Origin: a virus
Length of the DNA: 30,654 nucleotides
Strand: one strand, 5' to 3'
IMG/VR virus record: IMGVR_UViG_3300010885_064552
Coordinates: 1 to 30,654 of that record
The notes under the pieces were generated by a model. The model saw nothing but the letters and a program-made list of their open reading frames with translations. It was not told the DNA's origin and did not search any database. Positions within the stretch are counted from its first letter, which is position 1. Each line of letters starts with the position of its first letter. A program made the position numbers and the translations under genes. Shown here in pieces: positions 5,855 to 12,897 of the stretch.

Positions 5855-6793
5855 ATGCTAGGCTTATGTTGCCAATTCCTTCAACCTTTTAAGAAAAGGA
5901 ATGGCCTTGTAGAAAATAAAAATATTATTACGGAAAAGAGTCTGCAACTTGGTGCTTACAAGAGCAACAAGTATACAGTCAATCGTATTTCTGCAACATA
6001 CCACAACAATGTTGATGAACACTTAAAAATTGTTCCAAAGCTTGTTGAAAATAAAATTAAGTCATTCCGACTTTCAAGCAGTTTGTTTCCACTTTACGAA
6101 TTCACCAAGGAAACAATTTGGAATGACGATATTCTACGTCGTAAACTAAAAAAACTTGGCGACGAATTTAAGAAGGCCGGTATTCGTGTAACAACACATC
6201 CGGGTCAATTCACTATTATCAATAGTGATGCAAGTCACGTAATCACCAATTCAATTGCTGAATTGGAATATCATGCTTGGATTTTTGATCAGATGGGTCT
6301 TGATCAAACGCCATTCAATGCCATCAACATTCACGGTGGCAAGCGTGGTAATTCTAAACAGTTGGTTGAGTCAATTGGTAAATTGCCAGATAATGTTCGC
6401 AACCGTCTTACACTCGAAAACGATGAACGTTGTTTTTCTGTTAAGCAGTTGATGCATATCAATAAAGAAACTGGTATTCCAATTGTTTTTGATTCTCATC
6501 ATCACCAGTTCAATCAGGATGGCTTCAATACAGAAGATGCCTCCACTCACTCGATTCTAACTTGGAAACGCAATGGCGAGTATTTTAAGCCGTTACAGCA
6601 CCTATCCAATACAGAGCCGGGAATGGAGAATGGTTCATTTCCAGACCGAAGGAAACATAGCCAATATATTCACTATGTTCCAGACTGTCAATTAGAACTA
6701 GCAAAACAAAATCTAATTGATCTAGATGTTGAAGCCAAGATGAAAAACTTGGCTATTATGAAAATGCGTAAAGACTTCAATATTGAACTATGA
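5855..6793 (+). CDS. uvsE: UV damage endonuclease (UvsE/UVDE family)
   Basis: 312 residues, the usual length for bacterial UvsE. It nicks DNA 5-prime of UV photoproducts and other lesions to start alternative excision repair. Family landmarks are present in order: the N-terminal LGLCCQF, RLSSSLFPLY, THPGQF, NAINIHGG, TLENDE and IVFDSHHHQF, which supply metal ligands of the TIM barrel. ATG 5855 is preferred over GTG 5849 because AGGAG lies seven bases upstream. It has its own promoter at 5808 and overlaps the next start by ATGA. Phage-borne DNA repair suits a virus exposed to light or one degrading damaged host DNA. Confidence 0.93.
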   Translation: MLGLCCQFLQPFKKRNGLVENKNIITEKSLQLGAYKSNKYTVNRISATYHNNVDEHLKIVPKLVENKIKSFRLSSSLFPLYEFTKETIWNDDILRRKLKKLGDEFKKAGIRVTTHPGQFTIINSDASHVITNSIAELEYHAWIFDQMGLDQTPFNAINIHGGKRGNSKQLVESIGKLPDNVRNRLTLENDERCFSVKQLMHINKETGIPIVFDSHHHQFNQDGFNTEDASTHSILTWKRNGEYFKPLQHLSNTEPGMENGSFPDRRKHSQYIHYVPDCQLELAKQNLIDLDVEAKMKNLAIMKMRKDFNIEL

Positions 6794-7068
6794 TTAGACA
6801 ATTCAAAGAATTAATTATTAGATATAAAAATGCTTATATCAAAAATAAAATTGATTCTCTGAATTATTCTACCTCGTTAGTTACCAGTTGTGCCATTCCG
6901 GTCCTTCGAATGAAAAGGAAGATTTGGATGGTTGAATCAATTTGTTTTGATACGTTCCATATTGAACATAATTGGTTTGAAGATGAGACACATTTGGCAG
7001 AATATTTAATAATTTTAAAAAGTTTAAATTGTTTGTATGATATTAAAGAATATGATATTGAACTGTGA
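6790..7068 (+). CDS. small protein downstream of uvsE, unknown
   Basis: 92 residues (MIRQFKELIIRYKNAYIKNK...), overlapping the uvsE stop by ATGA and so translationally coupled. Basic N-terminal helix; the C-terminal half is hydrophobic/acidic (HLAEYLIILKSLNCLYDIKE). No family recognised and no signal peptide. The next 119 bp (7069-7187) hold no gene; they carry an imperfect inverted repeat GTGACAA/TTGTTAC near 7081-7105. Confidence 0.65.
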   Translation: MIRQFKELIIRYKNAYIKNKIDSLNYSTSLVTSCAIPVLRMKRKIWMVESICFDTFHIEHNWFEDETHLAEYLIILKSLNCLYDIKEYDIEL

Positions 7069-7187
7069 TAATTAAATTATGTGACAACTGTTCAGATTGT
7101 TACATTATATCTTCTTTTTATATTCTTTGGAATATATAATTTAACTCTTATTGTATTTTTATTTTTTATAATCTCGGATTTTGAAAT

Positions 7188-7769
7188 ATGGCAAACTTTA
7201 AAGAAGGCGATTGGGTTCAAATAACAGGAACTCCTGATCTCAAATGGAGCAGATGGTCAAACAATCCAGCTTATTATAACAATTTTTTAAATAAAATTGG
7301 ACAAATCAAAGAAATTGAAGAGGATTATGACGATCCATTACAATTTCAATACAGAGTTGGTGTCGAATTTGAATATGAAATTAACGATGGATATTCAAAA
7401 CTATCTCCTGGCAAATATTATGAGTGGTTCAAAGGCGATCACTTAATAAAATCTTCAAAATATGAAGCAGATCGCAAAATGGCACAAGCAAAAGCTGCCA
7501 ACGATTTACAAGAATGGGAAAAGTTTAAGAAAAAATCCACAGACGATGCCCTAAGAAAGGTTTTTTGTCCTGAACCTAAGACCGAAGAGGGCAAAGAAGG
7601 TACAACAAAAGAAGAGCCATACGATCCTTGTGAACCATATGACCCTTGGCACGTAAAAACTAATCCAGGAGATATACCAGATTACAATTCGATGCAAAAA
7701 GACGATGAGTATGATGTGAATATGTTAGATTTTTTAAATCCAAATGATCCATATTTTAATCCGGATTGA
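7188..7769 (+). CDS. SH3-like fold protein with disordered acidic tail
   Basis: 193 residues. The opening FKEGDWVQITG, then IGQIKEIEEDYDDPLQFQYR and VGVEFEYE, has the alternating pattern of KOW/SH3-like barrels (residues 3-70). The tail from about 115 is rich in Asp, Pro, Tyr and Asn (EEPYDPCEPYDPWH, NPNDPYFNPD) and probably disordered. No enzyme motif. The gene after it starts with a similar barrel-like segment (VGDLVYYKGPP), so the two may be related. Function unknown. Confidence 0.65.
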   Translation: MANFKEGDWVQITGTPDLKWSRWSNNPAYYNNFLNKIGQIKEIEEDYDDPLQFQYRVGVEFEYEINDGYSKLSPGKYYEWFKGDHLIKSSKYEADRKMAQAKAANDLQEWEKFKKKSTDDALRKVFCPEPKTEEGKEGTTKEEPYDPCEPYDPWHVKTNPGDIPDYNSMQKDDEYDVNMLDFLNPNDPYFNPD

Positions 7770-7792
7770 TTTTTTACCACATATTTATTTAT

Positions 7793-8032
7793 GTGGAGAT
7801 TATTGAGCATTTATTAGTCGGTGATTTAGTATATTATAAAGGACCACCAATCTTAAATCCACAAGATTGGTTAAGAATTGCTAGTCATAACAACGGATTA
7901 ATAAATCTCGATGATTTGGCAATTGTTTTAGAATGTGATAATTTCTTAAAAATCGCAAATGTCTATTTTCAAGAGAGTGATATAGAAATTCCACGAATTT
8001 CTTATAAATATCTAATTAAAGTCTCTTATTAA
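7793..8032 (+). CDS. small SH3-like protein, unknown
   Basis: About 79 residues from GTG 7793 (VEIIEHLLVGDLVYYKGPP...); a TTG at 7766, overlapping the previous stop, would add nine residues. The start is uncertain because there is no clear SD and the hairpin CCACAT/ATGTGG around ATTTATTT (7777-7796) covers the GTG. VGDLVYYKGPP and the following beta-rich pattern resemble the barrel opening of the preceding protein. It is followed by the terminator at 8035. Confidence 0.5.
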   Translation: MEIIEHLLVGDLVYYKGPPILNPQDWLRIASHNNGLINLDDLAIVLECDNFLKIANVYFQESDIEIPRISYKYLIKVSY

Positions 8033-8034
8033 AG

Positions 8035-8067
8035 AACCCCGCCTATTTATAAGGTGGGGTTTTTTAT
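8035..8067 (+). terminator. Rho-independent terminator with TATTTATA loop
   Basis: Ten-bp stem AACCCCGCCT with AGGTGGGGTT (one G-U), loop of about 7 nt reading through TATTTATA, tail TTTTTTATTT. The next start codon follows within 3-9 nt, so the same sequence may also supply promoter or leader signals. Confidence 0.75.
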
Positions 8068-8069
8068 TT

Positions 8070-8780
8070 ATGACTATGAAACTTTTGCTTGAAAATTGGA
8101 AAAAATTTATGAAAGAGAACGATGAACCAAATCCTGCCAATTTGGATCAACAGTATGATTCTGCTCACGTCGTGATCAAGAACAAAATAGGACAAGTTTT
8201 GCTCCTGAAACGTTCCGAGGTGGATGAATGGATGCCGGGTAAATGGAGTCTTCCCGGTGGTGGCAAAAGAGAAGAAGAAGATCTCATTCAAGCTGCTGTT
8301 CGCGAGGTCAAAGAAGAAACTGGCCTAGAAGTTATGCCAGAAGATCTTCATTTTCTAGAAGATATCAGTAAAAAACAAAACCACGCATTCTTTATTGCTA
8401 CAAAAGCAATCGGCTCTGTTAGATTAGACAGTGAAAACAGTGAATATATCTGGGCAGATACAAGTAAATTGATTCCAAAAGACTGTGTTCCAGATTTAAT
8501 ACAAGTTTTAGGCTCAGTTTCATCTTTGGAAGAGAAAAGGGTTCCAAAAGGCTTTGAAAAAACACCTTTTACAAATAAATTGAAGGGTGGACAAGCAGAT
8601 AAAGCAAAACCAAGTCAATTTGAACCAAAAGAATTAAGAAAAGGCATAAAACATGAATTAGAACATTCATCTGATATGGATCAGGCAAAAGAAACCGCTG
8701 CTGACCATTTAGTTCAATATAAACACTACTATGATGAACTAGAAAAAAATGGAAAAGAAGCTAGAAAAAGACGAAGATGA
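8070..8780 (+). CDS. Nudix hydrolase fused to a C-terminal HELEH-type helical domain
   Basis: 236 residues (234 from ATG 8076). A complete Nudix box lies at 64-86: G64, E70, then REVKEETG at 78-85, so diphosphate hydrolysis of a nucleoside-diphosphate-X substrate is expected. The substrate cannot be read from sequence. A linker (KPSQFEP) leads to about residue 188-226, GIKHELEHSSDMDQAKETAA then DHLVQYKHYYDELEK, resembling a small family I recall as DUF5661. The N-terminus MKLLLENWKKFMKE resembles the T4 capsid-targeting peptide and ends in a possible prohead-protease site. No SD; the start directly follows a terminator T tract. Fusion and leader suggest an internal-head enzyme; this is inference. 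Confidence 0.85.
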   Translation: MTMKLLLENWKKFMKENDEPNPANLDQQYDSAHVVIKNKIGQVLLLKRSEVDEWMPGKWSLPGGGKREEEDLIQAAVREVKEETGLEVMPEDLHFLEDISKKQNHAFFIATKAIGSVRLDSENSEYIWADTSKLIPKDCVPDLIQVLGSVSSLEEKRVPKGFEKTPFTNKLKGGQADKAKPSQFEPKELRKGIKHELEHSSDMDQAKETAADHLVQYKHYYDELEKNGKEARKRRR

Positions 8781-8782
8781 AT

Positions 8783-8816
8783 AAAAAACGGCACCAATTA
8801 AGGTGCCGTTCTTATT
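8783..8816. terminator. bidirectional terminator between convergent genes
   Basis: Nine-bp stem AACGGCACC/GGTGCCGTT with an A run before and TTCTTATTT after. It serves the plus-strand Nudix gene and the minus-strand gene at 8834. Confidence 0.85.
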
Positions 8817-8833
8817 TAGACTAGTTAAACAGT

Positions 8834-9811
8834 TCAGGATTGAAGTAATACTTCGTTCCAGCTACCAGTTCCATTTACAGCATGGAAACCAACAGCTTCT
8901 GTGACTATTATTTGCTTATTCAAATTTGCGCCGGCAGCTCCCGGAGAAGTTGCAACTGATATTGAATAAATTTTTTCATTAGGTGTAGCTGAAGATGTTA
9001 TTGTTACTAATGGATTTGTCATTAATCCCATCTTCATTCTTGGTAATGTTGGATAAACGCCTGGATCGTTACCGAAATACATTAGGTATTTTGTATTTGC
9101 AGAAACTGAACCCGTATAAATTGAGTAACTTATACGACTATCAAACCAGAATGTGCCTGCTGCCATTTCAGCTGGTGTGGTGGCTCTTGTGCGCATTGTA
9201 TAAACTGTCAAGAATGGACGCCAACTTGATGAAACAGCGGTATTGGCATTCATAGTTACAACAGCATATGCACCATCTAATTGTGAAACGGAAGCACTGT
9301 TTGTTTGAGAAGCATCATAGAAGTAATAACCCATCGATGAACTGACACCAGTTGCCGATGCGTTTTTATACATCCAGCCACTACTTCCGGTTGGGAAGGC
9401 GCCAACACCGGTTGGTGGTTTTAAGCCCGGTTCGGCGTTTGAGTATACAGCAGGAGCGAGGGCTGAATTATAGGCCATGGGAATATAATTTGTTGCTGAA
9501 CCACTTACTACTACTGTTTTTATACTGCCGCCAGCAGCACTAATTGTTACTGTGCCAGTTTTTAAAGCTGAAGCTGTTGGTCTAAAATTTGCTGTAACAA
9601 CTTGGCTACCGCCACCTGTCAAACTAAATGTTGCTGGTGAGAAATCAAATTGATCTGAATTATCAGTTAATGTGATTGTTTCTGTTGCTTCACCAGTTGA
9701 ATTGACTGTAAAAGTCAATGAACTGCTTGAATTAACAGCGATATTGCTGAATGATAATGATGACACACTTGTTGATAATACAACTGGTGTCTTTTCTACG
9801 TAGAAAAACAT
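8834..9811 (-). CDS. virion surface/structural protein with Ig-like (ASH/Hydin-type) N-terminal domain
   Basis: 325 residues, no Cys, very rich in Ser, Thr, Ala and Gly. Residues about 12-105 look like an immunoglobulin-like beta sandwich of the kind found in choice-of-anchor/ASPM-SPD-2-Hydin repeats (LSFSNIAVNSSSSLTFTV, then VVTANFRPTASALKTGTVTI). The remainder (about 110-325) is a beta-rich domain with no recognised family. Such proteins are common as phage head-decoration or tail-fibre components, so a virion surface role is likely but inferred. A good SD (AGGAG, reverse strand near 9821) precedes the ATG. It is one of three minus-strand genes and ends at a bidirectional terminator. Confidence 0.75.
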   Translation of the reverse strand: MFFYVEKTPVVLSTSVSSLSFSNIAVNSSSSLTFTVNSTGEATETITLTDNSDQFDFSPATFSLTGGGSQVVTANFRPTASALKTGTVTISAAGGSIKTVVVSGSATNYIPMAYNSALAPAVYSNAEPGLKPPTGVGAFPTGSSGWMYKNASATGVSSSMGYYFYDASQTNSASVSQLDGAYAVVTMNANTAVSSSWRPFLTVYTMRTRATTPAEMAAGTFWFDSRISYSIYTGSVSANTKYLMYFGNDPGVYPTLPRMKMGLMTNPLVTITSSATPNEKIYSISVATSPGAAGANLNKQIIVTEAVGFHAVNGTGSWNEVLLQS

Positions 9812-9946
9812 TTTTTAAATCTCCTAAATAAGTTAATTGGTAATTGCCACGACGACAACCACCAAATACTATAATTAGTTTGTAAACTTTTTAAGTTTTT
9901 AATTAGCTTGCAGTATATTTATTTGTTATACAGTGCAGGTAAAAAT

Positions 9947-10375
9947 ATGAAAATCATTATTAAAAAAAGTAAAAATGAAGCAATTCTTCCAAAAGGTTCC
10001 GAAGGTGTTCAAACAATTCACTTTGAAGAAAGTGATTGTGGCATGTATGAAGGCATGTGTGATGAAGGTGAATCGCACCAAATCGAATTATATTATGAAG
10101 ATTATGATTGTGGATGCCAACAACCACTAGAAGAAGCTGAATATCAAGGACGTTCAGTTCCATTAAATAAGCCAATGAAGGGCGATGTTAAAAAATTTAA
10201 AGTTTATGTTCGCGATCCAAGTACCGGAAACGTAAAAAAGGTTAACTTTGGTGATCCGAATATGAGAATTAAGAAGAGTAATCCAGCAAGAAGAAAATCT
10301 TTTAGAGCTCGTCATCACTGTTCAAGTCCCGGTCCAAAAACAAAAGCCAGGTACTGGAGTTGCCGTAAGTGGTGA
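9947..10375 (+). CDS. Cys-rich phage protein with conserved RARHHC...YWSCRKW tail
   Basis: 142 residues from ATG 9947 (GCAGG upstream); longer in-frame starts lack an SD. The N-half is acidic with Cys pairs (DCGMYEGMC, DCGCQ). The C-half KKFKVYVRDPSTGNVKKVNF, then MRIKKSNPARRKSFRARHHC and PGPKTKARYWSCRKW, is a module I recall from many marine T4-like phage proteins. Its two conserved Cys/His positions suggest a zinc site. Function unknown; virion or maturation role is only a guess. It sits 13 bp before the other Cys-rich gene and probably shares its transcript. A hairpin-like TATATTTATTTGTTATA lies upstream. Confidence 0.75.
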   Translation: MKIIIKKSKNEAILPKGSEGVQTIHFEESDCGMYEGMCDEGESHQIELYYEDYDCGCQQPLEEAEYQGRSVPLNKPMKGDVKKFKVYVRDPSTGNVKKVNFGDPNMRIKKSNPARRKSFRARHHCSSPGPKTKARYWSCRKW

Positions 10376-10388
10376 AAGGGACGATACA

Positions 10389-10679
10389 ATGATTAAAATT
10401 AAAATACTTGATAATATAGATGCGAAACAAAGCAGCAAAGAAAACAAAAGCGCCGCTGATAAAAACGACAAAGAAACATTAGAACGAATCGCAGATGAGC
10501 ACGTAGGCTATATGGAAATTAGCGAAAAAGCAAATGGTTTTTGTTGTAGAGACTGTAAAGGTCTAAACTCAAAAGGTTTTTGTGAAAATCCAGATGTTCA
10601 AGCTTATGTTTCAGCTGATTACGGATGTTGTAATTATTTTAATCCAAAAGAAGCTTTGATTGTTTTTCCAAAAAAATAA
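10389..10679 (+). CDS. small Cys-rich (metal or Fe-S binding) protein
   Basis: 96 residues with SD AAAGGGA. The C-half holds seven Cys: NGFCCRDCKGLNSKGFC and SADYGCCNYF. This spacing looks like a metal or Fe-S binding knuckle, slightly like high-potential iron-sulfur proteins, but I cannot assign a family. The N-half is a charged helix. It is paired with the Cys-rich gene just upstream and followed by the exonuclease gene 26 bp later. Confidence 0.7.
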   Translation: MIKIKILDNIDAKQSSKENKSAADKNDKETLERIADEHVGYMEISEKANGFCCRDCKGLNSKGFCENPDVQAYVSADYGCCNYFNPKEALIVFPKK

Positions 10680-10705
10680 TTTTTTAATTTAAATTGGTAA
10701 ATAAA

Positions 10706-11602
10706 ATGAACGATATTAAATGGCAACAATTCTTAACAGAGGCTGTTAAAGTTAAAGGCAAAAGTTATATTGGCAAAAAACCAGAAGAGGTTCTGGATAT
10801 GCTCGATAATCTTGGTGACAAGATTTGGATTTTCTTTGATACCGAAACAACTGGTCTTAAAGCAAAAGATGAACAATTGTTAGAAATTGCTGCCATTGCT
10901 GTTGATCCTGCCAAATGGTTGGAAGACGCAGAAGTGATGGATACATTTCACGTCAAAATCAAATTAACCGACGATTTAAAAGCCCGTTTAAGCGACTTGG
11001 ATTCGGATCAGCGTAAGGAATGGGAGAAGCGTAATACGAAGTCCAGCAAGCCTTTAAAGCAGCCACAGGATGTATTGGCTATGACCAAGTACGGTGAGAA
11101 AGGAATGAAGACAATTGACCAAAATGAAGCATTGGAACAATTCCACGAATTCGTATCTGGTTTCAAGGATGCTGTTCTTGTAGCACAAAATGCTACCTTC
11201 GATATGGGTTTTATTAACACACTAAGTCCAAAGCCGCTACCAAAATTCAAAGTTGTCGATACATTACAGCTTTTAGATCATCAAGTTGTGCCTGTTTTAC
11301 GGACCTTGGCTACCGGCGATTTCGAGCCAGCAGATCCCAAAGTACAAAAGCGTGCAAATGAGATACTCAATGTTTTGAAGGGTTCTTCTTCTCTCGGTAA
11401 GGTAACCGTGGCTTACGGAATCAGTGCGGATAATTGGCATAGTGCTTTAGCTGATACAAAGATGCTTATGAAAGTGTATAAAAAAATAGTAGATACACTT
11501 AAATATGTTGAAAACTTACAAAACATCAATGTTAGACCTGCGCAACAAAAGGCAGTTAAAAAAGCCATTGATAGAGAAAAGTGGTTCGCAAGAAATAGAT
11601 AA
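10706..11602 (+). CDS. DnaQ-like 3-5 exonuclease (DEDDh) with capsid-targeting-like leader
   Basis: 298 residues. DEDDh motifs are complete: FFDTETTGL (D45, E47), NATFDMGFI (D166) and NWHSALADTK (H245, D250), so a metal-dependent 3-prime exonuclease on DNA or RNA is expected. An insertion of about 50 residues (90-140) lies between Exo I and Exo II. The N-terminus MNDIKWQQFLTEAVKVKG resembles the T4 internal-protein leader MKTYQEFIAEA, with FLTE a plausible prohead-protease cleavage point. If so, the mature enzyme begins near residue 13 and would be packaged in the head. ATG 10706 is chosen over an upstream TTG. It stands before a 141-bp gap (11603-11743) that holds no gene. Confidence 0.88.
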   Translation: MNDIKWQQFLTEAVKVKGKSYIGKKPEEVLDMLDNLGDKIWIFFDTETTGLKAKDEQLLEIAAIAVDPAKWLEDAEVMDTFHVKIKLTDDLKARLSDLDSDQRKEWEKRNTKSSKPLKQPQDVLAMTKYGEKGMKTIDQNEALEQFHEFVSGFKDAVLVAQNATFDMGFINTLSPKPLPKFKVVDTLQLLDHQVVPVLRTLATGDFEPADPKVQKRANEILNVLKGSSSLGKVTVAYGISADNWHSALADTKMLMKVYKKIVDTLKYVENLQNINVRPAQQKAVKKAIDREKWFARNR

Positions 11603-11740
11603 ACTTTTACTATTTTGACACTAATTATCTTAAAATGGTTCTAATTTTCTTCCTAGTGAAGTGGTTAAAACAGATAAGAGGACTTTATTATATAATTTGT
11701 TCTCACGGATTAAAAAACTGAATATGTTGAGGATTTTAAA

Positions 11741-12343
11741 TTGATGGAAGACAGAGTGGCTCTTGTTAAGGAATTGATAAGAGCCTTTTATCCTTTTGCC
11801 AAGAAGCACTTGGGCTTTAATAAGCCTGTTCGTTTATTTTTGCGCCATGATTCGCAAAATGCTGCCCAACCATTAGGTAAAACCGCATATTATGATCCAG
11901 AGCATATGTCTATAACCCTATACGTATCGGATAGGCATCCAAAAGATGTTGTTCGCTCTATGGCGCATGAATTAGTTCACCATAAACAAAATTGTGATGG
12001 AAGATTAACTAATATCAATACAGATAATATAACAGAAGATACAAATCTAGAAGAATTAGAAAAAGAAGCCTACGAAAAAGGCAATATTTGTTTTCGTTCT
12101 TGGGAAGATATGTATAAAGTACATAAAGCAGATACAGAAAAAGTATTGGAGAATAAAATAATGAATGAAAAGAAAGAAGGCGAATATTCAGGCGATATCA
12201 CCGAAAATGATACCGTAAAAGAATATTATGTTAAAAGAGCCGAAAAGGTTGCTGAACAAGTGGCCAATCGTATGGGAAACAAATTTGGTTTCAAGTTTGA
12301 TTTAACTGAAAAAACAGAACAGAAAGGTGGTGATTCAAAATGA
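11741..12343 (+). CDS. zinc metallopeptidase-like protein (HExxH)
   Basis: 200 residues from TTG 11741 (GAGGA seven bases upstream) or 199 from ATG 11744. The motif SMAHELVHHKQ (H75, E76, H79 from the ATG) and a downstream acidic helix LEELEKEAYEKGN (E105/E108) fit a gluzincin-type zinc peptidase. The tail from about 140 is charged. Substrate unknown; candidates are host proteins or virion maturation. It overlaps the next gene by ATGA and leads a four-gene run to 15646. A second HExxH protein lies at 27460. Confidence 0.75.
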   Translation: MMEDRVALVKELIRAFYPFAKKHLGFNKPVRLFLRHDSQNAAQPLGKTAYYDPEHMSITLYVSDRHPKDVVRSMAHELVHHKQNCDGRLTNINTDNITEDTNLEELEKEAYEKGNICFRSWEDMYKVHKADTEKVLENKIMNEKKEGEYSGDITENDTVKEYYVKRAEKVAEQVANRMGNKFGFKFDLTEKTEQKGGDSK

Positions 12344-12600
12344 GAAAATCAAAGAAGCTAGCTCTATTAAGACTACGTAAACAAAAACAAGAAGCTGCAG
12401 CGGCCGAAGACGCCGCCAAATTGGCTGCTGAACAAGCTGCCAAAGAAGCAGAAGAACGTGCCGCAAAGGAAGCCGCAGAAAAGGTAGCAAAAGAAGCTGC
12501 TGCTAAAGCCGCGAAAGCCAAAGCAGAAAAAGAAGCCGCAGAAAAGGCTGCCAAAGAAGCTGCTGAAGCCGCAAAATCTGCTGCCGCAAAAGAGGAATGA
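12340..12600 (+). CDS. Ala/Lys/Glu-rich low-complexity helical protein
   Basis: 86 residues. After MRKSKKLALLRLRKQKQ the protein is almost entirely Ala, Lys and Glu in repeats such as AAKEAAEKVAKEAAAKA, predicting one long alpha helix like the TolA stalk or histone H1-like tails. No domain. It could bind DNA or act as a spacer or core protein; no evidence decides. The start overlaps the upstream stop (ATGA) and the next gene starts 3 bp after its stop, so it is clearly coexpressed. The minus-strand open frame is a composition artefact. Confidence 0.75.
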   Translation: MRKSKKLALLRLRKQKQEAAAAEDAAKLAAEQAAKEAEERAAKEAAEKVAKEAAAKAAKAKAEKEAAEKAAKEAAEAAKSAAAKEE

Positions 12601-12603
12601 TAA

Positions 12604-12897
12604 ATGTCAAAAACTTTAAATGATTTAACAAGAGACTTCCTTTTAAATGAAGGAACAATGAAAGAAGCTTCATTAAAAGCCTATATTCAGGCTCTTGAAG
12701 AAAATATTTTAAAGTTTGAGGCTCGTTCAAATACAGAAGCAAGAAGACTTGAAGTTATGAAAGAACAGCTACGTGGTATCAAAAGAAACACACGTAGATT
12801 AGAGGAACAACTTCATCTTCTTGAAAGCAAGAATCTAGAATTACAAGAACAGTTAAGTTTGCTACAAGAGAAAAAGGATACAGCAGAAAATGTTTGA
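12604..12897 (+). CDS. coiled-coil protein
   Basis: 97 residues. The N-terminus MSKTLNDLTRDFLLNEGTMK has a hydrophobic/charged pattern with FLLNE, similar in style to other leader-like N-termini in this window. From about 25 to 92 it is a continuous coiled coil with Leu heptads (RRLEEQLHLLESKNLELQEQ). It overlaps the next gene by 8 bp. Its place before the 918-residue protein suggests a partner or head-core component, by context only. Confidence 0.75.
   Translation: MSKTLNDLTRDFLLNEGTMKEASLKAYIQALEENILKFEARSNTEARRLEVMKEQLRGIKRNTRRLEEQLHLLESKNLELQEQLSLLQEKKDTAENV

Noticed and set aside
11603-11743. Promoter from TTTTGACA near 11613
   Set aside because: No acceptable -10 at 16-18 bp spacing and no extended -10; the match is limited to the -35 hexamer.
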